Source of the DNA: Sipunculus nudus | Lineage: Eukaryota > Annelida > Sipuncula > Golfingiida > Sipunculidae | Direction: 5' to 3' | Assembly: GCA_026874595.1 (NCBI GenBank) | Contig: CM049316.1 | Coordinates: forward strand, 54,881,676-54,945,675 | Length of the DNA stretch: 64,000 nt | Part shown: piece after piece, positions 1 to 10,399 of the stretch | How positions within the stretch are numbered: position 1 is the stretch's first letter | Layout: the number at the start of each line of letters is the position of its first letter | The notes under the pieces: model-generated | What the model was told of the DNA's origin: nothing | Databases searched by the model: none | What the model saw: only the letters and a program-made list of their open reading frames with translations | Position numbers and translations under genes: made by a program

Positions 1-195
1 AAGTTTATGTTACTTCATCAGTCAAGCCTATCATTGTCTTCAATGATCACAATCCCCTCACGTTCATGAACAAGTTGAAGTGTTAAAATTAAAGATTGTT
101 GCGATGGAGTTTGTTCTTACAGGATTACAATCTTGAAATCAAACACATTTAAGGGAAAGACAATGTACATGCTGATTGCTTATCGAGATGTTTAT
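1..195 (+). pseudogene. Ty3/Gypsy retrotransposon RNase H fragment (3' end of pol)
   Basis: Reading from base 3 gives the C-terminal part of a gypsy-type RNase H: a segment around V-F-N-D-H-N-P-L-T-F followed by R-L-L-R-W-S-L-F-L-Q and then K-D-N-V-H-A-D-C-L-S-R-C. These blocks are the usual D-H-x-P-L and A-D-x-L-S-R landmarks of Ty3/Gypsy pol. Three in-frame stops break it, so it is a dead copy, and its 5' part lies outside the window. No integrase follows: only about 120 bp separate the RNase H end from the polypurine tract and LTR. This fits either a deletion or the Gmr1-like arrangement, in which integrase lies upstream of reverse transcriptase. Confidence 0.8.
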
Positions 196-314
196 GAAAT
201 GATGTAAACAAGATGTTTATGTGATGTTGTAAATAAGATGGTTTTAAAATGTTGTAATAATTTAGTGACTGTAATCGCAAAAGAAAGTTTTAAGAAAACT
301 TTCTTTTTTCTTAT

Positions 315-326
315 AGGAGGGGGGAG
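315..326 (+). other. Polypurine tract of the gypsy element
   Basis: A run of A and G only, AGGAGGGGGGAG, directly abuts the TG that opens the LTR. This is the expected position of the plus-strand primer for an LTR retrotransposon. Confidence 0.7.
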
Positions 327-1176
327 TGTTACAGGTGCCCCTTTTATTGTGTGCAGCGGTCTTGCAGATGATTGTTTTATTATGCACACGGATGCTCATA
401 TGTTGTTGGCATTTTGTTTGTTTGCCACGCATAACTCGTGTTGTAACGGCCTCGCCTGGCCGGGTATTGCATTCTCAGTTTAATCCGTACTGTTTGAACT
501 CTCGTTGTCATGCTAGCTTTGGGCTTTCTCGCCTGGCCGAGCCGGGTCGGCTGACGTGTGAACCCTGATATGTAGAGACACGGCATTCATTTTTCTAGAT
601 GGTTCCTGTAACACGTGTGTACTGTGTATTATGTTAGATTCTTTAGACTGTTCGAGAAGTGGAAAGTTCTCGGCTTGAGGTAGAAGTTATAAATAAGGGC
701 TGTGTTTTAGATCCGAGAGACATGTGAGAGAATATTCTAGCGGACACAGAAGCGTGTATGTCAGTTTGTGGGACCCATTTAGATAAGTGCGGCAATTATA
801 GATTTTCTTCAGTTTTTTATTCTGGAATTTGTGACGAATCTTATTTGGTCTTTAGTTACTTTCGGGATTGTTACAAGAGCTTTACATTGGACTGTTATTC
901 TCCGAGAACATTTGTGTGAACTTTTCTTCCGGCTTATACATTTTAAAGGACTTATCGCTGTGACAGTGGTGGTATCCAGGTACTATGCACTTTGTTTATT
1001 TTACTGTGTGATTGTACTGATTTGTTGTTATACTGCTGTTATACCGTGTAATTGTATTGATTAAGTGTATTGTAATGTTAGGGTTGTTTTAAGAATAAAT
1101 TATAGTTATTTGATAACAAAAAAACACTGACTTCTTTATTCCTGCCCCTAGACATTTCACGCTGCCTGGTGTTACA
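327..1176 (+). mobile_element. 3' LTR of the gypsy element (about 850 bp)
   Basis: The LTR starts TGTTACAGG right after the polypurine tract and is proposed to end at ...GGTGTTACA (1176). It holds a TATA-like box, TATAAATAAG, at 688-697 and an AATAAA polyadenylation signal at 1094-1099, in the right order for U3-R-U5. The 5' LTR is outside the window, so the 3' boundary rests on the TG...CA rule and on signal positions, and no target-site duplication can be checked. The several ORFs inside are not conserved-looking. Confidence 0.6.
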
Positions 1177-2254
1177 GAATCTGATTTTTTTATTCTCCTT
1201 GACAAAATTTATGTTCATCACGCATACCTGATCTGTTGATATTAGGTTCCGTAACAGTGTTCTTCCTATATGTGAAATATAGTCCTTATAGCACATTTTA
1301 GCACATATATTAAATATTATGCAGTCTTTCCAGTTGGAGAGGTATTCCAGTGTTTTGTATACTGTCCAGATCCGCCCTCTAAATGTCATTTTCTTAATCA
1401 TAATTACCCTAGGTTAGGGGTTGATATATATAAAGTCATATTTAAACATAAGAAATGAAAAAAATTAATCTGAACAGTAAAGTATACGCTGTCATCAAAA
1501 GAGTGTTCTCGCTTCTATTCTGTGACGTCAGGTTCATGCTGTGATAATTATATATTACGGTTTCATTTGTGTAACACATAACAGGTTCCAGGTTATCGTG
1601 CAAGATTCATAATGTAATTAATGATCAGTGTGTGTAAATACGATCTAAAAGCCATGCCCGTGACTGACCCTAGAGAACTGCGTCATGTAGAAATTCATAT
1701 AGCATGCGCGTCCATGAGAATGTGAAAACAATTAAATGCACTTTAATATCTACGTCACTGTGTTAATGAGAAAAAAATAAATTAAAATGTTATATATAGT
1801 AACATATAATACCTTCCTATTTCATAATAGTTAGGTTGCGACTTCACTTGTAGCCTTAAGGTAATCAACAGACAGGTCAGGTGTGTAATTGTTGGTCTGT
1901 GAAGGCGTGGCTCAGTTACCATGCAAAATTAACGAGTTACAACGCATCTTCTCACGCCCATAATTTGCGCTAATAATAGTCTTGTATTGAAAAGTATTAG
2001 CAGAGTTATGTTCGTAATTATACGAAAAATGTAATCTGAGAGGGTTAAGAAAAGATTACTAAAAGGCCTGCTTAATGAGTGCCGTGCGTGACATTTGGCA
2101 CCCCTTTGGCTTGAAAGCAACCGAAACCCTGAATTTCCACACGGCTTATGGTTTATTTATTTAGCCTTTATAATTTTAAGACGACATGACGACCAAGTTT
2201 TAATGAAAGTGTTACACCTATATATATATATAAATTTATTTATTTATTTAAACA
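1177..2254. other. No gene recognised
   Basis: AT-rich DNA with short ORFs only. I see no domain, splice-flanked exon or clear repeat apart from short TA runs near 2219-2232. Confidence 0.5.
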
Positions 2255-2309
2255 ATGTTAATTGACAACAAAAGGTTGATTTATGTATCTCGATTTTGCT
2301 GCCTCCTCC

Positions 2310-2520
2310 AGCTGGGTATTCGTTCATCCCAAGTCGTGTGTGCGTTTGTGTGTTTGTGTGTGCGCGCTTGTTCAAAACATAACTCACGCAATCAAGAACG
2401 GAATCTCGTGAAATTTTCAGGGCATTTCGGAAAGGGACCTATATATAGAAAGAATCGATTAGATTTTGGTGTGCAGAATCATTTCCGGGTTTTGGAGCAT
2501 TGTCACACCACACAACGCAG
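2310..2520 (+). repeat. Dispersed repeat (family A), copy 1
   Basis: This stretch shares an ordered series of words with 33421-33640: GGTAT-CGTTCATCCC, a GTGTGTTTG-rich piece, AACATAACT, and TAGATTTTGGTGTG followed by a variant of a GATCCGG block. Order and spacing are kept, so the two are diverged copies of one element. I see no terminal inverted repeats and no coding capacity; the 106-aa ORF across it is a by-product. Confidence 0.6.
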
Positions 2521-2560
2521 TGGAAATATATTTCCCGGGATCGTTCACGCCACAGTAACA

Positions 2561-3987
2561 AAATGTCCAAAATGAAGTCTAGGGGAACGAAACAAGTTTA
2601 TTCCGAGATCGTCACAAATGGCTTTTCGCCCACCGTAGGCTGGTTAATCCAGTCTAACAACGCAATGTCTTCAACAATACTTAGCTATTTATTACGCCCT
2701 TCTCGGCTAAACTAATAACATACAAAATTCCAGGACAAATAATGTCGGGAATTTGACACACATCCATTCTCGGTGCAAATCTACAGCTGACGCGACCCGT
2801 CTTGTCACCAGCACCATTCTAAACTCACTTTATATATAACACCAGACGACAGTGAGAAAAACTTATATACCAGCATCACGACGAAAATTCTAGTAACGAG
2901 TATTCTTGAACCCGTAAAATGGAAATTACCAGCCCAGTCTAGACGTAACTGGATCCTCTGGGATCAGCTATTCATAAGAAAACCGTAGTATAGTTAGTAA
3001 GTTCCATTACTTTACAATAAACAAACGCTGTTGAACGATCTACCGATAGACTGATCAACACAAGCAATGATAACAGTAAATAGAAAATTATTATATATTA
3101 TTGACTAAGTCTCCCTGTCTATATTTTATTATTCTATCAGGTTCCAATTTGAAATAACCTGTGCGGTCACATATGCACGAATGAACCTGGGAACATGGGC
3201 CAAAATAAAATAAATGTAAGTGAATGCACACAAGGTCTAGCCTCATGCGCCGCTCATAGCGACCGGGCCACCTGTTCAGGTCACGGTCGAGCGCCCAGCA
3301 CCTCGGAATAAAGGTGTCCTATGTTTTTGCAGAGTGTTTGAAATGTGTGCTCTTAGTTCATGAGCGAGTGGATGCACACACCGGTTAGGGAGAACCCAAC
3401 AATAGGTACCCCCATATGGGGAGGCATGTATCCATTGGGGTGCAGATTTCTAGTTTGACATACATTAAAATTACTTAAAAAAATAATAATTTTATTTGTC
3501 TTGAAAATTCAGACTCAAACACTGCCTAGACTTTGACTAGGTTAAAAACGACCATATGCCTATAGCTGGGACATAAAACATAAAAAATATATATATCATA
3601 GAGCAATTTAAAAAATTTATGAACATATTCATGAGACGCAAATATTTCATAACCAAAAAGGGGTATCTACTTAGAAACAGCAGAACTCTCATAACTTTTC
3701 TAATGCCCTCCTCGAAATACAAATGTTCCAAAATCAGTTCTGTTCTCCATCAATTGTATCATCTTATGTTGTTTTATTACATGATGTGGAATTAACGCCA
3801 CGAGGCTGCACTGAGACAACGATGTTAATTATTAAACGGATCAACTCACATACCTTGAAAGTTAGAAGCAATATAGATGCAATACAGTGAGTTCGTCTAT
3901 AATTTTTATGATATCGACCAATGTTCCGTACTAAAGCCGTTTCCTTAAATGAATCGTTAGGAGAAACACTTTGGGATTATGGTCATT
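2561..3987. other. No gene recognised
   Basis: Unassigned DNA between a repeat and the GPCR stop codon. A locally GC-richer block lies at about 3235-3330. It shows no tRNA-like boxes or exon that I can defend. Confidence 0.45.
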
Positions 3988-5220
3988 TTACGTGCAAGGC
4001 TTGATTTGTGCAACGGAACCACCAGGTCGAAACGTAATGACCCCTGCGAAGGACCGAGGCTTCTTCTTCGCATTTCCGGTTTCAGCAGTCCCATCCGGTC
4101 CGATGACGTAAATCTTCGGCGGTTTAGGCGCCGGATTCCTGTTAGCGAACAGTTCTTGTTGTCTTTGAACAATTTGTCTTCTGCAGCACCTAGATGACCG
4201 GAAGTCGCACATTTTCATCATTGCAAGATAAGCCTGGCGCATGGTGGTGTTAACAGAGAAGTAGACCGCAGTGTTAGCTGTAGGGGCCGCTCTGATGATT
4301 ATTGCGCTGGTTATATTACACACTCTAACTGCATCTGTGTATTTTCCGATTATTTTTATAACACCAGGCAAGACATACGTCAATATGAATACGATGAATA
4401 TGACGAAACCTGTCTTTGTGACCTGGTGCTTCTTTTTCCGTTTTTCTTTTTTAATCCGCTCCAGAACTCTTGATGTATGGCCATTGGGTACAGGTGCTAA
4501 GCTGTTGTTGCTTGATATTCTAATATAAGATTTTCGCACAGTCCAGTATATCAGGAAATAGAACACAGGCGTGAAGAGTGGACAAGGTATGTGTACTAAC
4601 ACCAGCTGAATTTTACTTACAACTAAAAAGTCCTCAGAGTTCAGTCTGCAAGACATAAACTGCGGTGCATATTGCACTCTCTGGCGGTCACTGACGAAAC
4701 TAGGAATCAACGGAACAATAGAAAGCAGGAATGGGACCACAGCAAGCCAGCGCGTGCCTAATTTGTCACTGAGTCTGTTGAATAATGTCGGGCGAACAAC
4801 TTGAATGTATCTTACAAGACCTGTGAACAGAATACAGAGTCCAGAAGTAGTGATGAAACAGTAATTAGCATAGACCTGTACATGGCACCAGTGTTCTCCA
4901 AAAGTCCAGTTTCCGTTGACGATAGTAGCTACGCGTAAAGGATAATCCAGTGGTATCATCAGTAAGTCCGACAGGGAGGCTACCGCAGCCAGAATATACA
5001 CCAGTCCATGCAGCTTTTTATTGCAATAGACAGTATAAACGGTCGCCCCTGTCCCAACACTACCGGTTATGATCAGGATGATGTACATCGCGAGTGTCAC
5101 CGATACAGTGGCCGATGACAGGGGTTCTTCGCTTAGCTCTGGAAAACCTGTACTCGCACTCTCATTTTCCCATATACCAGAGTCATTTGTGGTAAATCTC
5201 GGTGTGATAGTGCTCTCCAT
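3988..5220 (-). CDS. Class A (rhodopsin-like) GPCR, orphan, single exon
   Basis: A 410-aa intronless receptor when read from the Met at 5220. Seven hydrophobic segments are visible: about 43-65 (TM1), 73-97 (TM2, D85), 113-139 (TM3), 157-175 (TM4), 205-228 (TM5), 269-291 (TM6, P285) and 303-324 (TM7). C112 and C191 are placed to form the TM3-ECL2 disulfide, and the ECL1 motif N-W-T-F-G is present. N-glycosylation sequons at N12 and N19 suit an extracellular N-terminus; the basic loop 3 (K-K-E-K-R-K-K-K) and C-C at 345-346 suit a cytoplasmic side with possible palmitoylation. Oddities: V136-R-Y replaces D/E-R-Y, and TM7 reads N-T-A-V-Y instead of N-P-x-x-Y. The ECL2 run P-L-I-P-S-F resembles melatonin-receptor-like and Moody/Tre1-like receptors, but the ligand is unknown. 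The frame stays open to a Met at 5349, but that extension is mostly a GA-microsatellite translation, so I prefer 5220. Confidence 0.9.
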   Translation of the reverse strand: MESTITPRFTTNDSGIWENESASTGFPELSEEPLSSATVSVTLAMYIILIITGSVGTGATVYTVYCNKKLHGLVYILAAVASLSDLLMIPLDYPLRVATIVNGNWTFGEHWCHVQVYANYCFITTSGLCILFTGLVRYIQVVRPTLFNRLSDKLGTRWLAVVPFLLSIVPLIPSFVSDRQRVQYAPQFMSCRLNSEDFLVVSKIQLVLVHIPCPLFTPVFYFLIYWTVRKSYIRISSNNSLAPVPNGHTSRVLERIKKEKRKKKHQVTKTGFVIFIVFILTYVLPGVIKIIGKYTDAVRVCNITSAIIIRAAPTANTAVYFSVNTTMRQAYLAMMKMCDFRSSRCCRRQIVQRQQELFANRNPAPKPPKIYVIGPDGTAETGNAKKKPRSFAGVITFRPGGSVAQIKPCT

Positions 5221-5230
5221 GACACCCCGT

Positions 5231-5233
<3 letters not shown>

Positions 5234-5265
<32 letters not shown>
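5234..5265. repeat. (GA)n microsatellite at the GPCR 5' end
   Basis: Uninterrupted GA dinucleotides immediately upstream of the preferred GPCR start. Read on the minus strand it would encode Ser-Leu repeats in a possible N-terminal extension; length changes would shift that extension's frame but not the receptor from 5220. Confidence 0.9.
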
Positions 5266-5266
<1 letters not shown>

Positions 5267-5349
5267 GCAGACAGGAAGCGAGACAGACAGACAGGACAGA
5301 AATGAGGAGAAAACAGACAGACAGACGTTCCACCCACCGTAGTCGCCAA

Positions 5350-6660
5350 ACTAATCGACCCGAAAATAGTCTAATAGTTTATTCACTGATAATATTGTGC
5401 ACTTCAGTTCTTTTATTTATACAGTTTATTTGTATAGTTTCCGAAGTCACTGACCCCAGATTTATCTTCGAACCTCAGTGATGTATTTGTAACCTTCAAC
5501 AGTCTAGCTTTCTTCTCCATACTGTTTGCTAAACATGCCACACAAACAGTCGTAACTAATGTTTTGGTTTCTTGCTGAATTTCTAATTCATGGACACCGG
5601 TTATTCTGAGGTGCAGAGTTTGTTCAACATACACATTGATAAAAGAAATATGCTGGTGATGTTCTCCTGATAGGGACCATCATGGCGTTTCATAGTCTTC
5701 CCTTTAATAAAATAAAATATATACTTACACTCGGAAGAAGTTAATTTTTCTCGATAGGACACGTCCATAAGAGATTATATGTAAAAAGAATATCAATATA
5801 TAGTGCTGCATAATGCTGCAAAGTCTAAAGCAATGATCATTTGTAGTTAGTGGTTGTAGACGCATATGTCCGTCCAGTTGAGTAACATCGCTGAACTTTC
5901 TCAATATACGACATCAATCCATCAGCAAAAGGCAAGAACCTGTTTAAAAACCAATCTCAATTGGCTGCGTATGTCTAAGACGAAGAAAATTTCGACCATA
6001 ACATACTTAGCCTTTCACCAATTACCTTAAAACTGACAGTACACTTGCAGGGTAATTGATCAAATCCTCATAGCAAACAATATCCAAACCGATTTTCCAT
6101 GACAGCTTCGTATAGGAAATTTCATGATTTTGGCCAATAAGAAGAATACAGTCAACCAAACCTCATTCGCCGAAGCAGCCAAACTTCCTGCTTTTTATCC
6201 ATGGTAGGACTTGGCGTGATATATGTCACAGTTAGTGTTCCGCCAGATGTCATGGATTCGATCGATGTACTCTTGGACCGGCGTCGTACCTGCACTGTCT
6301 TGTGCAGCTGGTGAGCTTCATTTTTGTTTTCAACCTCATCCAGATATTAACTCAACACAGGTAAACACTGCCACTTTTATTATAGGGATCCCGATGTTTG
6401 ACGTCATAATCTAACGGACCAATAGGAGCAGTGCGTGTCCCTCCAGCTATTCTCAACTATATGAATGATCAAATCAGTTAATGTTTTCTGGTTTGTGCTT
6501 CGTTTTGATTAAACGGAAGTGGTCCATAGACTCTTGTTCTTTATTATCATGATGAGAAAAGTGTTAGACTTAACAAGGCATGAGAATCCTAATGTCATTA
6601 TTTCTTATACCAGAATTTACCACAAATCTTGATAAACCCAAATCCGACTCGCATAGTGCT
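5350..6660. other. GPCR upstream region; no gene recognised
   Basis: About 1.3 kb upstream of the receptor. Only short ORFs occur, and none shows a domain or splice-flanked exon. I see no convincing core promoter. Confidence 0.45.
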
Positions 6661-6667
6661 GATGATT

Positions 6668-7085
6668 AAAGGGGCCCAATCACCTATTGGATTAACACGA
6701 AAATTTGCTTTTCCCTTTAAAATAAATCGGTACCTGCCAAGATATTGCCTTGAAACCAAGCGCCTACTCCTGCAAACGAGTGTTAAAACAGTGGTGCTGG
6801 CGCAATCATAGGTGTCAACATAAATACAGCGCGTGGGGAAATGTGGATCGCGGTGGCCACAGGATTTCTTTGACTGACTAGGCCCAAAAAAGTAATACAT
6901 GTTCCCGCTGGCTGAAACAATGCGTGTTGCGGCTCACAATCGGACCTCCGGTCAAGCGGCCTTGTTATGGTAAACAGACACACGTGGATTGTGTTTACCA
7001 ACACGCAGAGCCATAACAACGTGTTAAACGGCAGTATGCGAGGTACTGGGACTGTGTGGTGGGATGGTTTTGCTGAAAAACATTT
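6668..7085 (+). repeat. Dispersed repeat (family B), copy 1
   Basis: Begins AAAGGGGCCCAATCACCTAT and carries GGTACCTGCC, ACTCCTGCAAACGAGTGTTA and GACTGACTAGGCC, followed by a tail with AAACAGACACACGT and CCATAAC. The first half matches 13702-13960 and both halves match 17160-17745. It looks like a non-autonomous mobile element. No ORF in it is shared between copies in a coding-like way. Confidence 0.75.
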
Positions 7086-7109
7086 GTATAAAGCAAACAT
7101 TTGTATCTG

Positions 7110-8480
7110 AGCTATAGCGATCACTCTTTATCCGGCGATCGTCCGGCCGTTAACCAGGCACAAATCGTAACCACTGGACATAGAATCTTCCCACTTGACA
7201 TGTTGGGAGGTCCATGAAAAGTCTCCTTGGAAACCTGAAATTAGGTCTCTATTACCCATATGCTCTGAGCTATGGGGTTCAGAAGTTAACCCCTTCCCCA
7301 GAATAACTAAACATTTGATACAAAAGCTCCAGTATTGTAACAACTAATGCATTGATCACCATGATTCTTTGCATGCATATTCACCATGGAGTGTTTCATC
7401 AGGTCCTGCAGACTGGTGGCGCCACCTGGGCTTTTCTCGAATTTTTAGGCATTTTTTCTTTTTTTTTGGGGGGGGGGGGGGACCTTCAAATATGTGGTCG
7501 TCTGTTAAACAGGGCACAAATCGTAAACATTTGTCCTTGAATCTAACGTGATATCCCGGGAGGTCCATAAAAATCCCCATGGAAACCTGAAATTAGGTCA
7601 CTGTTACCCGTATCCCTCGACTATAGAGCTTATAAGTAACCCCAAGAATAATAAAAAAAATGTGATACCAAAGCAGGGCACAGATCATAACCATTTGACC
7701 CAGAATCTTCAACTTGTCATTCAGAGAGGACTATGAAAAGTCTTCTTGGAAACCTGAAATTAGGTCTCTGTTACCCATATCATCCGGGCTCAGAATTACC
7801 CCAAGAATAATTAAAAGTCAGATACAAAAGCTCCAGAATCTGAACAACTAATGCATTGATCTCCATGATTTTTTGTATGCATATTGATCATGGAGTGTGT
7901 CATGAGTTCCTGCAGACTGGTGGCGCCATCTGGATTTTTTTTTTCGAATTTTTAATCATTTTTTTTTCTATTATTGAGACCTTTAAAGATGCGGTTGTCT
8001 GTCAACAGGGCAGAAATCGTAACCATTGGACCTAGAACCTTCTTACTTGACATTCAGAGAGGTCTATGAAAGTCTCCTTGGAAACCTGAAATTAGGTCTC
8101 TGTTACCCATATCATCCGAGCTATGGGGCCCAGAATTACCCCCAGAATAATTAAAAGTTTGATACAAAAGCTCCAGTAATTGAACAACTAATGCATTGAT
8201 CTCCATGATTCTATGTATGCGTATTGATTATGGAGTGTTTTATCTTTTATTGAGTCTTTTAAAATTCACAAAAAACACCAGATTCCTCAGGAACGGCTGA
8301 ATGGATTGTCATCAAATTTGGTGTTCATATGGGTCTTGATGAACTTGAGCTAAAATGCATGGATTATGATGCCTCCTCCATTATCTTAATTAGTTGCCTA
8401 CCCAAGGACATAGTGTCAACATGTCAGTTGGCCTAGCGTCATGACCCATGGGTCACTTGTTGAAACTTAGTGTGGGTCTG
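7110..8480 (+). mobile_element. Tandem-unit element (family D), copy 1
   Basis: Opens GAGCTATAGCGATCACTCTTT and closes with CATGACCCATGGGTCACTTG. Between these are repeated units of roughly 330 bp. Their anchor word (GGCACAAATCGTAACC and variants) recurs near 7155, 7512, 7677 and 8008, the third being an internal partial unit. Each full unit also has CTTGGAAACCTGAAATTAGG, AACTAATGCATTGATC and a GGTGGCGCCACC palindrome or variant (exact at 7415-7426). A second copy lies at 28535-29995. No coding region is present, so it is non-autonomous and its mobilising class is not evident. Confidence 0.8.
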
Positions 8481-8674
8481 AAAAATTGTTTCCATTTTTA
8501 TTGTATTTAACTACACTGGCACAGGTGAGGCATACGACAACGCTTTTAATATAGAGATGGCTTTCAAAAATACATGGCTAAAATGACATATCCATTCAAG
8601 TGTCCACCTATCCATTCACAGGGGACATTGTGGTTCAATATGTTAATTAAATTCATTGCCGTTGCTGGCTTTTC

Positions 8675-8740
8675 ACAAATATATATAGCCTCTAATCACG
8701 ATTGCCTGCAAATATATAGAGCCTCTAATCACGATTGCCT
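8675..8740 (+). repeat. Two-unit tandem repeat of about 33 bp
   Basis: The phrase CCTCTAATCACGATTGCCT, preceded by AAATATATA, occurs twice back to back with almost no change. The rest of 8481-9850 shows no recognisable gene. Confidence 0.85.
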
Positions 8741-9859
8741 TTAGATCCATGCGTAACTCATTGGTCCCTCATCGGAAAAAAATATTATTTTATTCAAAAT
8801 GGCTTTATTTTGACGTTATTCATCTAATTTAATCCATATGTAAACAAACGGAAAATGTGGCATTGCTAAAAAATAAACAGGAAACTGCATTTCAATAACG
8901 GAAAGAGGCGTGAAACATTATGCAACAGGGCGTGAAACATCAAAGGCACCATTTATAAGTAATGTGCCGATATTAGTACAAGTTAAAGTAATCGGAAATC
9001 AAGGTCACCAAAGAAACATGATATTGCTTTGGAAAATACCAATCGAGTTACAAGTACCCAAAATAAATTCCACTCGTTTCAATTTTTGTAAAATTAAAGA
9101 GTGCAATTCAGATAAGGAAGCCAATTTTACTAGTTAGGTCCTGGAAAACAATTTCTATAAGTAGATACCGGAAAATGGACCTAACATGTGTGAGACTGAA
9201 TTGTAGTTTGTCTTTATCATTTTTTTGTCTGAAAATTTCAAGCAGACATTCAGACGGATAAATACAGTCTTTCCCATTTTCTCCCTTGTATGTTTTCTTT
9301 TGTGTGTTTATAAATGTAGAAAATAAACATAGGTGGCCAGAAATTCAGAGAATCAACTGCTGTCAAGATCCACAGCTTACGTGTTTCCTTTCGGAATTTT
9401 GAAATAACAGATTCAACTGGAAACAGACATAAAATATGCCGGCCTTACCCAAAACGGTGGGTAAATTATCAGGAAAAAAAGAAAATCGGAATAACAAATT
9501 TTAAAAAAATCACATGGATTCAATTGTTGTCCTTTTGTTGTATAGGCCTAAACTGCGCGAACATAACTGTTAGCAGATAAAATTATACACAGCTCTCTCG
9601 AGGATTTGAACGTTCCTTGCACTTTGATGAAGACGTCTGCTGCAAGAAAATCCTCTTTCAAAGAAAGTTTTAGAAAATAAATTGCACACACAAAGTACAT
9701 GTAAATGTTTACGTCCAGAATATCTCTTTTGATTATTTCTTACCCAAAAGAAAACAGGGGATGGTTTGGAGGCGAACAGGGTAGATACAGAATCCTTGAA
9801 AAAAGGGGGAGGCTTAAGGGGGGGAACAAGTGTTTCTGGAGTGCTAATAGACCACACTG

Positions 9860-10140
9860 CCCAGAATCGGACTCACAGCTGGTTAAGATTGTGGTGGTTA
9901 CGGAACATGGGCTTTGAAATTCAAACCCCATAATGCACTGGGCGTTATAAATACATCAGTGGTGGGGGTAAAGAATTGTTTCAGGGCAAAATACATAAAC
10001 AAGAGTGTTTCCTCCGAATGAATTCACGTTATAAGTAATATTGTGTAAGCATGCGCATGTGAAACGTAAACAGAAAGTGTTTTCTTGAAATGTAACAAAT
10101 CTTTATTTTAAGGTTAGACAGCCGAGACATGTAGTCTCGT
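9860..10140 (+). repeat. Dispersed repeat (family C), copy 1
   Basis: Shares CAGAATCGGACTC, AAGAATTGTTTCAGGGCAAA, TAAGCATGCGCATGTGAAAC and a trailing TTTTAAG-TT-GACAG block with 42117-42420, in the same order and at similar spacing. No ORF or terminal inverted repeat was found. Confidence 0.7.
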
Positions 10141-10177
10141 TTTGAAAAGAGACAACCTTAGGCGGGATCATCACAAA

Positions 10178-10305
10178 TGGACGCTGTTCAGAAAGACGCC
10201 ATTGTATCAACTAGACGCTGTTCATTTGGACGCTATGAAAGTGGACGCTGATCAGATAGATCAAAGACGCCATCGTATTAAAACGCCATTGTATGATCAG
10301 CGAGC
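10178..10305 (+). repeat. Cluster of degenerate GGACGC / AGACGCCATTGTAT repeats
   Basis: Within about 130 bp the words GGACGCTGTTCA, AGACGCCATTGTAT, GGACGCTATGA, GGACGCTGATCAG, AGACGCCATCGTAT and AACGCCATTGTAT alternate at roughly 15-25 bp. An 82-aa ORF spans it but is only a product of the repeat. Confidence 0.7.
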
Positions 10306-10399
10306 CAATGAACCCTTCAAAAAGACACCTAAATACAAGTCATATAGCCATATTATGTTTTGTAATATATTTTTTGATATATACACTTAATCAAACACA

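Noticed and set aside
5221-5349. N-terminal extension of the GPCR to the upstream Met
   Set aside because: It is largely Ser-Leu repeats from a GA microsatellite; a Met at 5220 gives a normal glycosylated N-terminus.
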